Assembly (NCBI GenBank): GCA_035544875.1
Contig: DASZZP010000085.1
Span: 1-64,000 of the forward strand
Direction: 5' to 3'
DNA length: 64,000 nt
DNA from: JASLEW01 sp035544875
GTDB taxonomy: Bacteria > Acidobacteriota > Thermoanaerobaculia > Multivoradales > UBA5704
Shown here: positions 48,465-56,768 of the stretch, piece after piece
Numbering within the stretch: the stretch's first letter is position 1
Layout of the letters: every line of letters starts with the position of its first letter
Translations under genes and position numbers: made by a program
Notes under the pieces: generated by a model
What the model was told of the DNA's origin: nothing
What the model saw: the letters and a program-made list of their open reading frames with translations, nothing else
The model's database searches: none

Positions 48465-48763
48465 CGGAACGGTATGCCGAGGCTGCCCTGCATGTAGCCG
48501 AGCAGGCTCCATCTCCTGGTGCGCCACCATGAGCAGCGTCGGGCCCCACCGCCGGACGTTCTCGAGCTGCGCCGCGCTGCCCGCTCGTCCGGCCGCTTCT
48601 TCAGCGAAAAGGCCGCATACAGGTACTGGATCATCAGCTGGTGCTCGATCTCGGCCGCTTCCTGCAGGGCCGCGACCAGCTGCTCCCTGGTGCGGAGCGC
48701 CGCACCCCAACGACGCCGCCCGCGAAGCCGCCTGTTCCTCGTGCCACTGAGCCGCTGAATCAC
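48465..48763 (-). pseudogene. Ferritin-like (VioB-type) protein fragment
   Basis: On the minus strand RTREQLVAALQEAAEIEHQL and MIQYLYAAFSLKKRPDE form the start of a ferritin-like pfam12902-type domain. After a frame change, SAAQLENVRRWGPTLLMVAH continues it with QEM. A second change leads to MQGSLGIPFRP. Two frameshifts and loss of most of the protein mark it as a relic. The stretch 48172-48464 beside it has no gene. Confidence 0.65.
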
Positions 48764-48829
48764 CTCGCGCCGCCGCGAGACCCGGACGGCACGTTCGCTT
48801 CGGGCCGGCCCTCGACTGCTAGCCCAGGG

Positions 48830-49825
48830 CTAGTGCCCGGAGAGAAAGCTCTCGACGACGCGCACAAACTCCTCGGGCTCTTCGTAGAAAGGCAGGTGGC
48901 CGCTGCGCTCGAAGACGGCGAGCTTAGAGCCCGGGATGCCGCGATGGATGTTCCAGGCGACGACCGGCGCCACGTTCATGTCGTAACGGCCGGTGCCGAC
49001 CAGGGTGGGGAAGCCGTACTTGCGCAGCTCGGGGTTCAGATCGAAGCGCGCAAGATCCGCCTCGATCGTCTGGTTGACCTTCTTGTTGAAGTGGATATCG
49101 GTGAACCTGGACAGGAAGGCGTCACGCTTCTCGGGTGAGTAGAAGAGCATCGCCAGGTACTCCCGCAGGCTGCTCTGCTGCGCCTTCCGGTCCCCCATCT
49201 CATCTGCGAACGAGTAGCGGTCCTGGCGCTCGGTCCCCTCGGGGAAGACCTCCCTGAAGAGGAACTTGGTGTCGCTCCACTTGGGAGCGGCGGAGTCGAG
49301 AATGATGAGATGGGCGATGTGCTCGGGGTGGCTTGCCGCGTATGCCATCACCAGGTAACCGCCCCAGGAATGACCGAGCAGATCGATCTTCTCCGCTCCG
49401 ATGTGGGCGCGCACCGCATCGAGGTCGGAGATCTGATCGGCCAAGCTGCAGCTCTGGTTCGCGGCCAGAGGGGGAGACTGCCCGTCGCCCCGTTGGTCGT
49501 AGAAGACGACCGGGCGCCTGCGGGCGAGGACGTCCCAGGCGTCCGAGCTGTGCAGATAGTCGTGGGGGAAGCCCGGCCCGCCGTTGGCGACCACCAGCGG
49601 CACCCCGGACCCGGGGCCCCGGACCTCGACGTAGAGCGTGGCGCCGGGCGCCTGGATCAGCGTTCCGGTCTCGACCGCCTGGGCGGCCCGGGCCGGCAAG
49701 GCGGCAGCGAGCGCGAGAGCGAGACAGGGGAGCGCACGCCGGACGGAGCGCGGGTGGAGCGGGCGCTGCAAGAGAGCGGATGCATCGACGGCAGCGCCGC
49801 ATGCCGTCGCAAGAAGATTCTCCAT
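48830..49825 (-). CDS. Exported alpha/beta hydrolase (S33 proline iminopeptidase-like)
   Basis: A protein of 331 residues with a signal region at about 30-50 (LPCLALALAAALPARAAQA). The alpha/beta-hydrolase core shows the oxyanion box VANGGPGFPHDYLHS, then PVVFYDQRGDGQS. The nucleophile elbow is DLLGHSWGGYLVM (Ser153), an acid is in VGTGRYDMNVAP, and the catalytic His is in FERSGHLPFYEEPEEF. The GGPG plus DQRG pair is typical of the S33 proline iminopeptidase group. It is the only intact gene in a cluster of broken ones. Substrate: N-terminal proline peptides or small esters, unproven. Confidence 0.85.
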   Translation of the reverse strand: MENLLATACGAAVDASALLQRPLHPRSVRRALPCLALALAAALPARAAQAVETGTLIQAPGATLYVEVRGPGSGVPLVVANGGPGFPHDYLHSSDAWDVLARRRPVVFYDQRGDGQSPPLAANQSCSLADQISDLDAVRAHIGAEKIDLLGHSWGGYLVMAYAASHPEHIAHLIILDSAAPKWSDTKFLFREVFPEGTERQDRYSFADEMGDRKAQQSSLREYLAMLFYSPEKRDAFLSRFTDIHFNKKVNQTIEADLARFDLNPELRKYGFPTLVGTGRYDMNVAPVVAWNIHRGIPGSKLAVFERSGHLPFYEEPEEFVRVVESFLSGH

Positions 49826-49923
49826 CGGGACACCTCCAGTTTGTCGCCGCGAATACTACGCGAAAGGACCACGGTTCCCGCGAACGAAGCCGGCGGAACG
49901 GTGCCCGCCGGGGGGTGTCGAGG

Positions 49924-50391
49924 TTACCGCTGACCCCGCTCGGATCGCCAATCATGCCGGTCCCTGGCTCGGGCGATGTCGGCGTTTTCGACGCTGTGAC
50001 CGCGCACCTTGGCCGGATTCCGAAAGAAGAACTGCGTCACCGTCACCCCCGCGTGCTCGGCGATGGCGCGCCGCAAGGGACCAGGGAGGTACTCGGCCGT
50101 TTGCGCTCGGTCAGAGCGCTGCGCCGGATACCAGATCCAGATGACCAGCTCTCGTTGCCGCGCCGGCGCCGGCGCGAACGGATCCACACGGGCCGTATCC
50201 ACCCATGCGGTGCTGACGCGGCCAACGGCGAACGGGCCCGTGGGGCGTGGCAGCTCCAGCGACGAGTTGTGTTCCAACCAGAGGGACGCGAAGAGGACCC
50301 CCACGGCGAGCGCGCCCACGGCTGCGACGCCCGCCAGGGCCAGGAGCATCTTTTTCAAGGGTCGACGCATATACGCGGCTTCCAGATTCAT
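49924..50391 (-). pseudogene. N-terminal fragment of a PAF-acetylhydrolase/dienelactone-hydrolase-like protein
   Basis: It has a membrane-anchor signal (KKMLLALAGVAAVGALAVGV). An N-terminal region typical of bacterial PAF-acetylhydrolase isoform II relatives follows: GPFAVGRVSTAWVDTARVDP, then RELVIWIWYPAQ. After RGHSVENADIARA the frame leaves the family and ends. The nucleophile elbow and the rest of the hydrolase are missing. So it is a truncated gene, possibly still translated. The upstream region 50392-50559 has no gene. Confidence 0.6.
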
Positions 50392-50559
50392 CGAGATTCA
50401 CGATCATGACGCAAAGTACTTGGCTTCGCAAAGTAGCGCATAGGTGGCGGCCAAGGATCGTGCCGGAAGCGGCCGAAGAGCTGGCCGAGCGGCACCATGT
50501 GGGCACGGCCGGCGCCGCTGCGCAGCTCGCGCGTGAGGCGCTGGATCCCGGTCCCGCGT

Positions 50560-51241
50560 GGCCACGTCCCAGGCAAAACCGCTGCCGGGTGCGAGATCGG
50601 CAGGCAGAGCGGTGCCGTTGTCGTACTGCGAGGGAGTGTCGAACGATGGCCCGACGTCGCGGGTATAGATGCGCTGCACATGGTAGCCGAGCGCCTGCAT
50701 GCCGTCGCGAACGAACTCGGAAGTGCGGATGAAGGTACGTACGCTTGTCCCTGAACGTCTCGACGTCTTCAGCCTGGAAGTACGAGGCGATGGTCATGTT
50801 GCCGTAGAAGGAAAGATCGTTGACCGGCGAGCTCTCGTAATCGATGATCTTGTGCACGACGGTGTTTGCCTGCTCGAGACTGGTCACGGGTACGCGGCCG
50901 ATCGCGAAGTCGGGCAGGCCGGAACCGCCGCCAGCATGCGGGTACACGGAGTAGGGGTAGTCGGTCGCGATGCCATTGACATAAAAAGGTGCGATGACGC
51001 CGGCGTCGCCGAGCAGGAGGACGTAGCTGGGAGCGACGAGGCAGTGGTCATACTCGTCATCGATCATCTGGCGGATCTGCTCTCTTGTCCGGAAGCCGCC
51101 GCTGCCGTCATCGATGGTGAGCACCTTAGTGGTGATGCCCTTTTGTCTCTTCCAGGCGGCGAGGGCGTCGCTGGCCAGTTGGAAACTCTGCGGCGCCAGG
51201 ATGAGGAACTCTTCTGCCAGGCAGATGCGCTCAATGGGCGA
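50560..51241 (-). pseudogene. C25 peptidase (gingipain-like) remnant
   Basis: The minus strand encodes EEFLILAPQSFQLASDALAA, then ITTKVLTIDDGSGGFRTREQ, VLLLGDAGVIAPFYVNG and LPDFAIGRVPVTSLEQANTV, the beta-rich front half of a C25 caspase-like peptidase domain. Near 50730 the frame changes, and MQALGYHVQRIYTRDVGPSF continues the domain before it decays. The catalytic His and Cys segments lie beyond and are absent. There is no start codon with a ribosome site, and the upstream part is occupied by another gene. It is a relic. Confidence 0.65.
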
Positions 51242-51275
51242 TCGAAATATGTATTGGAAGACGGCGCCCGTCAAA

Positions 51276-52142
51276 CTATTGAGGATCAGGCGCGTCGAAA
51301 CGAACAACCGAATCCTCGCCGGCTGCGGGAGCGGCGGGATCGGAAACAGGGCTGCGGAGGCCCTGCGGCCCGTTCGGGCCTGAAGTTGGGCGCCGGTCCT
51401 CCTTCGTCGACTTGGTCGGTGGCGAATGGTGCCGCCAAGGGTCGCGGGGCGGAGAGGCCGTGGCTCGAGGCCCATTCTTTGCTCCTTTAGCATTGCGCGG
51501 GGAGGCCTCCCGAAGCCGTGCGAGTCGAACCACTCGCCGCCAATTGGCTTCGCCTCTAACCAGAAACGCAACCGTCAATACCAACGTTGCGGCGAGCAGC
51601 GTGAGCCTTACCCAGCTTACAGTCCGGCCAGAGGATGTGATCGCTGCAAAGGAGCCGAATAAGCCAGCACCTGCCAGACCGAGAAGCGGATTTGCCTTTC
51701 GCCAGCCGCCAATCGCCCTGAGAACATCGGGGTTGACGTCGCCCTCTGCCTTTGCACTGCGGTACATGTTTTCATAGCCTACCACGCCTGCGATATATAG
51801 ACAGCTAATGGCAATAAACCAGTGAGAATCTGTGCCCTTGACGCTGGCCCTAAACAAGCCGAACTGCACAATACCAAGCGTGAACGGGATAACAGTGTCG
51901 ACTAGGCTCGGGACCCAAGCGAACTGAGCAACGCCCATCCGGTACTCGTTCCACACGAGTACCGCCACAACTACGGAGGTCGCGATTCGCAGCCAATTGT
52001 CGACGTCGAGCAAGTCGAGTTCAAGATGCCGGTCTACGAGAGTTGCAAGGAGACCAAGCGACACCGCCTGCAAGATACTGATCAGCGTCAAGTAGGTGAC
52101 GGCGAACTCGTCTCTCAGGTACTGGGCGTCCATGCGTTTCAT
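51276..52142 (-). CDS. Membrane protein of unknown function
   Basis: A protein of 288 residues. About five or six helices are visible: FAVTYLTLISILQAVSLGLL, LRIATSVVVAVLVW, VDTVIPFTLGIVQFGLF, HWFIAISCLYIAGVVGYENM, LGLAGAGLFGSFAAI and LTLLAATLVLTVAFLV. The C-terminal 75 residues are hydrophilic, basic and proline-rich. The start is ATG 52142, with AGGAGG 6 nt upstream; a longer frame to 52226 is rejected on that basis. It is 22 bp downstream of another small membrane gene with which it forms an operon. I do not recognise the family. Its GC content is somewhat lower than that of its neighbours. Confidence 0.75.
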   Translation of the reverse strand: MKRMDAQYLRDEFAVTYLTLISILQAVSLGLLATLVDRHLELDLLDVDNWLRIATSVVVAVLVWNEYRMGVAQFAWVPSLVDTVIPFTLGIVQFGLFRASVKGTDSHWFIAISCLYIAGVVGYENMYRSAKAEGDVNPDVLRAIGGWRKANPLLGLAGAGLFGSFAAITSSGRTVSWVRLTLLAATLVLTVAFLVRGEANWRRVVRLARLREASPRNAKGAKNGPRATASPPRDPWRHHSPPTKSTKEDRRPTSGPNGPQGLRSPVSDPAAPAAGEDSVVRFDAPDPQ

Positions 52143-52164
52143 AGGCAACCTCCTAGAGGCATCC

Positions 52165-52695
52165 TCATCGGGCGAGACCTCCCGCACCTCGAGCGTTTCG
52201 GCCTGCTCGGATGGATCCTCGGCCACGTGGCGAGTTGCTCTGCAACGCTGGAGCAGGTCGCACGTCCTGGGCGCTGATCGAGGTCGAAACCTGCCGGCCT
52301 TCAGTCAGATGCTCATTGTGGTGCGCTGCCAGTGCCTTTCCCATCAGACGCCAATCGTTGACACCACAGAGCACGAACAGGACCGCGCCGAGGATCGGAG
52401 TTAGCCCAAGCAGCAACAGCACTCCCTTCAGGATTCTGTCGGAGGCGGGGACAGACGCCAGGACGATCCCGAGCAGAATCACGCCAAAGACAACAGACAC
52501 GGCTATAGCTCCCGCCATCGTGAGCAGCCAGTCGAAACGCATTGCACGCCGATGATCGAGCGTCAAATGTCGATTCCCTTTCTGGCCCGTAACAACACTC
52601 TCCCTCAAATCATTTACGAAACGAGCAGCTTGGATCACACTATTCCAGTTTGCCCATACTCCTGCCAAGATGGCTATGTAGGGAGCGTCTTTCAT
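52165..52695 (-). CDS. Small membrane protein of unknown function
   Basis: A protein of 176 residues with two clear helices, WLLTMAGAIAVSVVFGVILL and LKGVLLLLGLTPILGAVLFV, preceded by a hydrophilic N-terminal helix (ANWNSVIQAARFVNDLRESV). The C-terminal 50 residues are basic and probably disordered. GGGAGGAAGAC gives a good ribosome site for the ATG at 52695. It is first in a two-gene operon with the larger membrane protein. No family recognised; a role as a pair of interacting membrane components is inference. Confidence 0.7.
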   Translation of the reverse strand: MKDAPYIAILAGVWANWNSVIQAARFVNDLRESVVTGQKGNRHLTLDHRRAMRFDWLLTMAGAIAVSVVFGVILLGIVLASVPASDRILKGVLLLLGLTPILGAVLFVLCGVNDWRLMGKALAAHHNEHLTEGRQVSTSISAQDVRPAPALQSNSPRGRGSIRAGRNARGAGGLAR

Positions 52696-52800
52696 GTCTT
52701 CCTCCCGTCCGCGGTCGACATCGTCGTCCGAGACCGCGAGGGCGTGATCCCGGCCGCATCTTCTCGCGCCAACCTCGACCGGCTGCGGCAAGGGAGTTGA

Positions 52801-55062
52801 CTATGCTCCACGTGGCGTCCCGCTTGCTGTCGGGTTTCGGCCAGCGGGCAGCGAGCCGCGCGAAGGGCTGGTCACGGGTGCGGTGCTCGCTGGCGCGGCG
52901 GGCGGCGCGACGGAAACCGGTCCGAGAAGTTTGACGACGTCTCCGATCACGCTCGGATTGTTGGAGCTCGAGCATCCGATGACGTGATTTGGCTCGCGCA
53001 GCTGCCTCTCCATCGCCTCTTGAGCGCTTGCGGAGAGCTGCCAGCCGAGCGGCAGCGGAAGCAGGCCAGTCTCCTTTCCGTCCCGCGCATCGATGCGCTT
53101 GCAAAGGCCGATCACGAAGAAGTGCTCTTGCGCCGCGGCAACGCGCAGATGGGCGACCGCCAGGCTGCCGCGGGCGTCGCGGGTGTTGAGCAGCGCGCGC
53201 GGTGGCGACAGCAATTCGTTGAGCATCGGATACGGCTTGGCCGTGGGCTCGAGCTCCGGATCGGAGGAGGAGCGCGGACGAACGGGGTCGGTTTGCGGTG
53301 AGTTTCGCAGGTAGAGCACGTAGACTTTGCGGGCGGCCGCGTCGTGGCCGATGGTTCGCTCGATGACTCGCCGGAGGTCGAGCGCGGTGGCGGCGCCCGA
53401 GCTCTCGAAATAGCCGCCATCGACGACGTGTCCCCTCACCCGCCGCTCGGCGGGGTCTGCCGCTTTCTGGGGCGCCGGCAGGGTCCCCTGCACGGGCGAC
53501 ATGGCGACCTCGGAGGCGCGCAGCGTTCCCGCGGGACTGATGTAGGTGAAGCGGGCACTGTTATGGAGGGCCGCCTTGAGCAGCAGGTCAGCGCCCAGGA
53601 TCTGATGCATGTCATAGGCGTCCACGAGATCTCCCGCCTGCCACTTCAAGTTGGTGGTCACGATGCGCCGGCCGGTCTCGACATGCGTGCCGTTGAGGAA
53701 GAGCGCCGGCACCCTCGCGTCGGCTCGGCTCCAGAGGCTCAGAAACGGCTGGGTGAAGCGGTCGTTGCCGATGGACTGCTCCCAGGCTGCCGCCCACGCG
53801 TCCTCGATGGCACGCCCGCGGTCGAAGAGCGGGACCGGAAAGGGGAGGAAGCGCTGGGCGAGGTCCGGGGCGATCAGCCTTGCCAGTGGCGGAGAGAGGA
53901 AATCGTTACCCAGGATCTGGTGTGCGCACTGGTGCAGCCTGCCGCACGGCAGCGGCCCGTGGCGCTCCGCGCTCTCCGCCAAGAGGGCGTCGAACAGACC
54001 GGCGCCGAGGCTCCCTCCTGAGATGCCGCTGATTGCAAACACGTGCCGCGCGAAGGTCGCGTCGCGGTCCTGCAGCTCACCGAGCACGATCGCCGTCCAG
54101 TAGGCGGCCCGGATGCCGCCGCCCTCCGCGGCGACCAGTAAGATCGGTCCGTCTCCAATGCCGCGGTACCAGTCAGCGAAGTACGCCCCAAGCGGGATCC
54201 TTGGTGGCTCGCCATAGCCGCCGCCGACGAGCCGGGTGGCGTGATTGTCGTTCCAGGCGCTGAAGACGACCGCGGCCAGCAAGGCGAGCAGCAGGACCGG
54301 GATCTCGAGGCGCCGGCTCAGGAAGACGATCCCCGTGCCGAACAGCACCCAGGTCGCCGCGGTGATCAGCAGGATCGGAACCGTCCCGAGGAACTGACCG
54401 ACCTGGATTGGCCAGAAGGCAAAGAGCAGCCCCAAGAGCCCGGAGACCGACAGCGACGCTGCCACCGCCCAGCGCGTGCTGGGGGGCAGATCCTGCCAGA
54501 GCGGGACGCGGTAGGAGGGCCCAGGGACTTGTCCTTGGATGCCCCTTCGGAGAAGGCGCCTAAGCAGGGGGCGGCGCACGATGGTGAAGACGAGGAAGGC
54601 AAGGGCAAGCGCGAAACAGGCAACCGACAGAGCCCGCAGGCGCGGAATCGGCAGCGGGTCGGTGGACTCGAAGTAACCGTGGGCGGCGCGCCAGAGCGCG
54701 ATTCCGAGCAGCGCGATCGCCAACGTGCCGAGCAGCCGTGGTGCCCACTCCCGCAACCAAAGCTGCCTCGGTGAGCCTCCGGGTGCGCCGAGATAAAGAA
54801 TGACCCGGGCCCAGTACCAGCTACTCAGGGCCCATAAGAGGACCGCCAGCAGAAAGAGCACCCAGTGCTGGAGCCCCACCAGGGACCACCAAGGCGAGGT
54901 GCCCCACTCCGCAAGCCGCCGGACCACGTCCTGGCCTTGGGCCAGAAGCAGGAACGAGGCGCCCCCGACCGCCACGATGGCGATGCTCCAGCGACAGGGC
55001 TCCAGCACCTGGACGAGGTCGCGGATGGCGTCTCGAATCGCGCGCAAGATCGTTCCGAGCAT
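52801..55062 (-). CDS. Multi-pass membrane patatin-like phospholipase
   Basis: A protein of 753 residues. The first about 300 residues hold eight or so hydrophobic helices (for example WSIAIVAVGGASFLLLA and WVLFLLAVLLWALSSWYW). A patatin domain follows: oxyanion loop AAEGGGIRAAYWTA, the nucleophile in AISGISGGSLGAG (Ser348), and the catalytic Asp in VVDGGYFESSG (Asp548). Ser/Asp dyad enzymes of this family release fatty acids from membrane lipids. The C-terminal 60 residues are Pro/Ala/Ser-rich. The start ATG 55062 has GGAGGGGGAAG directly upstream. It is monocistronic; a similar architecture occurs in various soil bacteria, function unknown. Confidence 0.85.
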   Translation of the reverse strand: MLGTILRAIRDAIRDLVQVLEPCRWSIAIVAVGGASFLLLAQGQDVVRRLAEWGTSPWWSLVGLQHWVLFLLAVLLWALSSWYWARVILYLGAPGGSPRQLWLREWAPRLLGTLAIALLGIALWRAAHGYFESTDPLPIPRLRALSVACFALALAFLVFTIVRRPLLRRLLRRGIQGQVPGPSYRVPLWQDLPPSTRWAVAASLSVSGLLGLLFAFWPIQVGQFLGTVPILLITAATWVLFGTGIVFLSRRLEIPVLLLALLAAVVFSAWNDNHATRLVGGGYGEPPRIPLGAYFADWYRGIGDGPILLVAAEGGGIRAAYWTAIVLGELQDRDATFARHVFAISGISGGSLGAGLFDALLAESAERHGPLPCGRLHQCAHQILGNDFLSPPLARLIAPDLAQRFLPFPVPLFDRGRAIEDAWAAAWEQSIGNDRFTQPFLSLWSRADARVPALFLNGTHVETGRRIVTTNLKWQAGDLVDAYDMHQILGADLLLKAALHNSARFTYISPAGTLRASEVAMSPVQGTLPAPQKAADPAERRVRGHVVDGGYFESSGAATALDLRRVIERTIGHDAAARKVYVLYLRNSPQTDPVRPRSSSDPELEPTAKPYPMLNELLSPPRALLNTRDARGSLAVAHLRVAAAQEHFFVIGLCKRIDARDGKETGLLPLPLGWQLSASAQEAMERQLREPNHVIGCSSSNNPSVIGDVVKLLGPVSVAPPAAPASTAPVTSPSRGSLPAGRNPTASGTPRGA

Positions 55063-55285
55063 TCTTCCCCCTCCAGAGCCAGCAGCCATCAGAGAAGACG
55101 GACAGACCGAGAGATTTCCTAGCACGGCGGCGCGTCAAGGGCCGCCTCCAGAAGCTCGCCCTGGGCGGTCGGCTATCGCCGCTTGCGACGCCACTACATG
55201 GTCAACTTTTTTCTTGATGGATCGTGGTGAGGAGCTCGCAGCAGGAGCTGCGTCAGCTTGCGTCGGCGCGGTCCAGGAGGGTGCC

Positions 55286-55822
55286 ATGAGGCATACACGC
55301 CGCCAGGCCTCGCCGCCACGCGGAGGAATGCTTAACAGGGTGGCGCGTGACCTTGGTGTAACAATTCCCTTGGTAATGACGATAGATGGCTTCCTTGAGG
55401 TTCGCAGCCTTCTGGAAGAACCCGAGACAACAATGAATCTAGGGGACTGGTTGAGAACGAGTTATTTTGACGTCTCTCCTGTAAGTGACTCTGGGATGCG
55501 CAGATTCTTTGCTCCTCTTGTCGGGAGAGTGGAGGAAGAATTCCTTAGAGAGCAGAAGAGATTTCAGGGACTCCTGGGCGAACAGCTTTCAGCTAACTAT
55601 ATGGACGAGGTTCCCTATGTTGAGCGACCAGAGTTCTTTCGCTCGCTGAATGCGAAAGTAAACTATCGGCTGCAGCTGGATAGCCTAAATGCGGAACAGC
55701 TAAAGACAGATCTGCTCAGGGCTGAGTCAGAAAAGAGGAGGGCGGAGCGAACCACGAAATACTGGAAGGCTCAGGCTCGTGCGAAGAGGCCGCGGCCGAA
55801 GGGGGGGAAGGGGCGCAAATAG
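55286..55822 (+). CDS. AT-rich hypothetical protein with basic coiled-coil tail
   Basis: A protein of 178 residues with no recognisable family. The N-terminal half (VTIPLVMTIDGFLEVRSLLE, LGDWLRTSYFDVSPVSDSGM) looks globular. The C-terminal half contains Leu/Glu/Lys heptads (LDSLNAEQLKTDLLRAESEK) and a strongly basic end (KRPRPKGGKGRK). AGGAGG sits 6 nt before the ATG. Base composition is clearly lower in GC than the window average, and codon use is unlike its neighbours, both signs of transfer. It lies just outside the tRNA fragment and integrase. A nucleic-acid-binding role is a guess from the tail. Confidence 0.65.
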   Translation: MRHTRRQASPPRGGMLNRVARDLGVTIPLVMTIDGFLEVRSLLEEPETTMNLGDWLRTSYFDVSPVSDSGMRRFFAPLVGRVEEEFLREQKRFQGLLGEQLSANYMDEVPYVERPEFFRSLNAKVNYRLQLDSLNAEQLKTDLLRAESEKRRAERTTKYWKAQARAKRPRPKGGKGRK

Positions 55823-56074
55823 AGCCTCCGGCGCGAAAGGAAGACCGGAGAGGGTGACAGATTTGTTGTCGTTGCGTTGTGTCGGTAAGGTAGTCGAGAT
55901 GGCCAGTGTGTGCGTCAGCAGGGGCGGGAGACGGCTCGGTGTTGTCTCGGCGCAGGCCGGCGGCGCGTCGGCGAGTGTCGCGAAATCTTACGTGGAGCTT
56001 ACGCAGACCAAGGACAGGCTAGAGGTGCTGACTTTCACTTGTGACTCAAACCACTGATTTGACTGAGATTATCG

Positions 56075-56121
56075 TGGAGCCGACGGTCAGGATTGAACTG
56101 ACGACCTGCTGATTACGAATC
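56075..56121 (-). other. 3-prime tRNA-Thr(CGT) fragment: attachment-site remnant
   Basis: The minus strand of this 47-nt stretch reads as the 3-prime half of a tRNA: part of the anticodon loop with CGT, anticodon 3-prime stem ATCAG, variable loop AGGTC, a perfect T-arm GTCAG-TTCAATC-CTGAC, the acceptor strand CGTCGGC and the tail TCCA. No D-arm or 5-prime acceptor strand is present upstream, so it is not a gene. Such fragments are left by tyrosine recombinases that integrate in the anticodon-to-3-prime part of a tRNA. In this orientation the element should lie to the right, where an integrase is encoded. The rest of 55823-56768 has no gene. Confidence 0.75.
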
Positions 56122-56250
56122 TAATCAGGCTGTTTTCAGCACATTTCATCTCGTCTCAGCCTGGTTCGCCGCTGCCAGTAAATAATTGATAAGGCTATGT
56201 TTATGGGGTCAGCGCGTCTCACCGTGTTTCATTTGACTTCTGTCGCCGTG

Positions 56251-56420
56251 TGACCTAAAATTGTGACCTAGAGGTCGAAAAACCGTCAAAAAACCGTGAG
56301 TGGATGACTGCTTTTTGGACGAGCTGACTGACCAAGGGCCCAAAACTCGATCGGCAGACCCTCTGATTATCGCACAGATGACCTAGAACAGATGACCTAA
56401 CTCTCGAACAGATGATCCTA
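56251..56420 (+). repeat. TGACCTA direct repeats upstream of the integrase
   Basis: TGACCTA occurs at 56251, 56264, 56379 and 56393, and TGATCCTA at 56413, all in the same direction. They sit as two clusters between the tRNA fragment and the integrase gene. The extended form ACAGATGACCTA is shared by the last group. They could be arm-type integrase binding sites or excisionase sites. Confidence 0.6.
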
Positions 56421-56768
56421 CCCTCGTCCGACGTGACTCGCGCCCTCCATACTGCGACGCCCTCGCGGCCCCGAACTGGCTGGACGCTGCTACTCGCCGG
56501 GGCCGGGTCCGCGGCAAGCTTCCAGCATCCTCCCTCGACCCTAACCTCTGAGAGCTTCTCGCGGTGCTGGCCAGCGAGGCGCCGCCGCCGTCGGCCGCCC
56601 CGGTCCCTCCAGCACCTCAGGGCCTCTTTCTCGTCCGGGCGGCAGCGGCCAATTGCCGCCCATGCCGCGCCCGCGCGCGTTCTGCGCGCAGAAGCTCCGA
56701 GCCGCTTCAGCGCCGCGCTCGGCTGCCTCCGCCGAACTTCGTGACTCTTACATAGAGGCGAACGCCCC

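Noticed and set aside
55900..56057. Possible 52-residue small protein between the AT-rich gene and the tRNA fragment
   Set aside because: Weak start context and no family; not strong enough to annotate.
56075..56121. Annotating a complete tRNA-Thr gene
   Set aside because: The D-arm and 5-prime acceptor strand are absent; only the 3-prime half is present.
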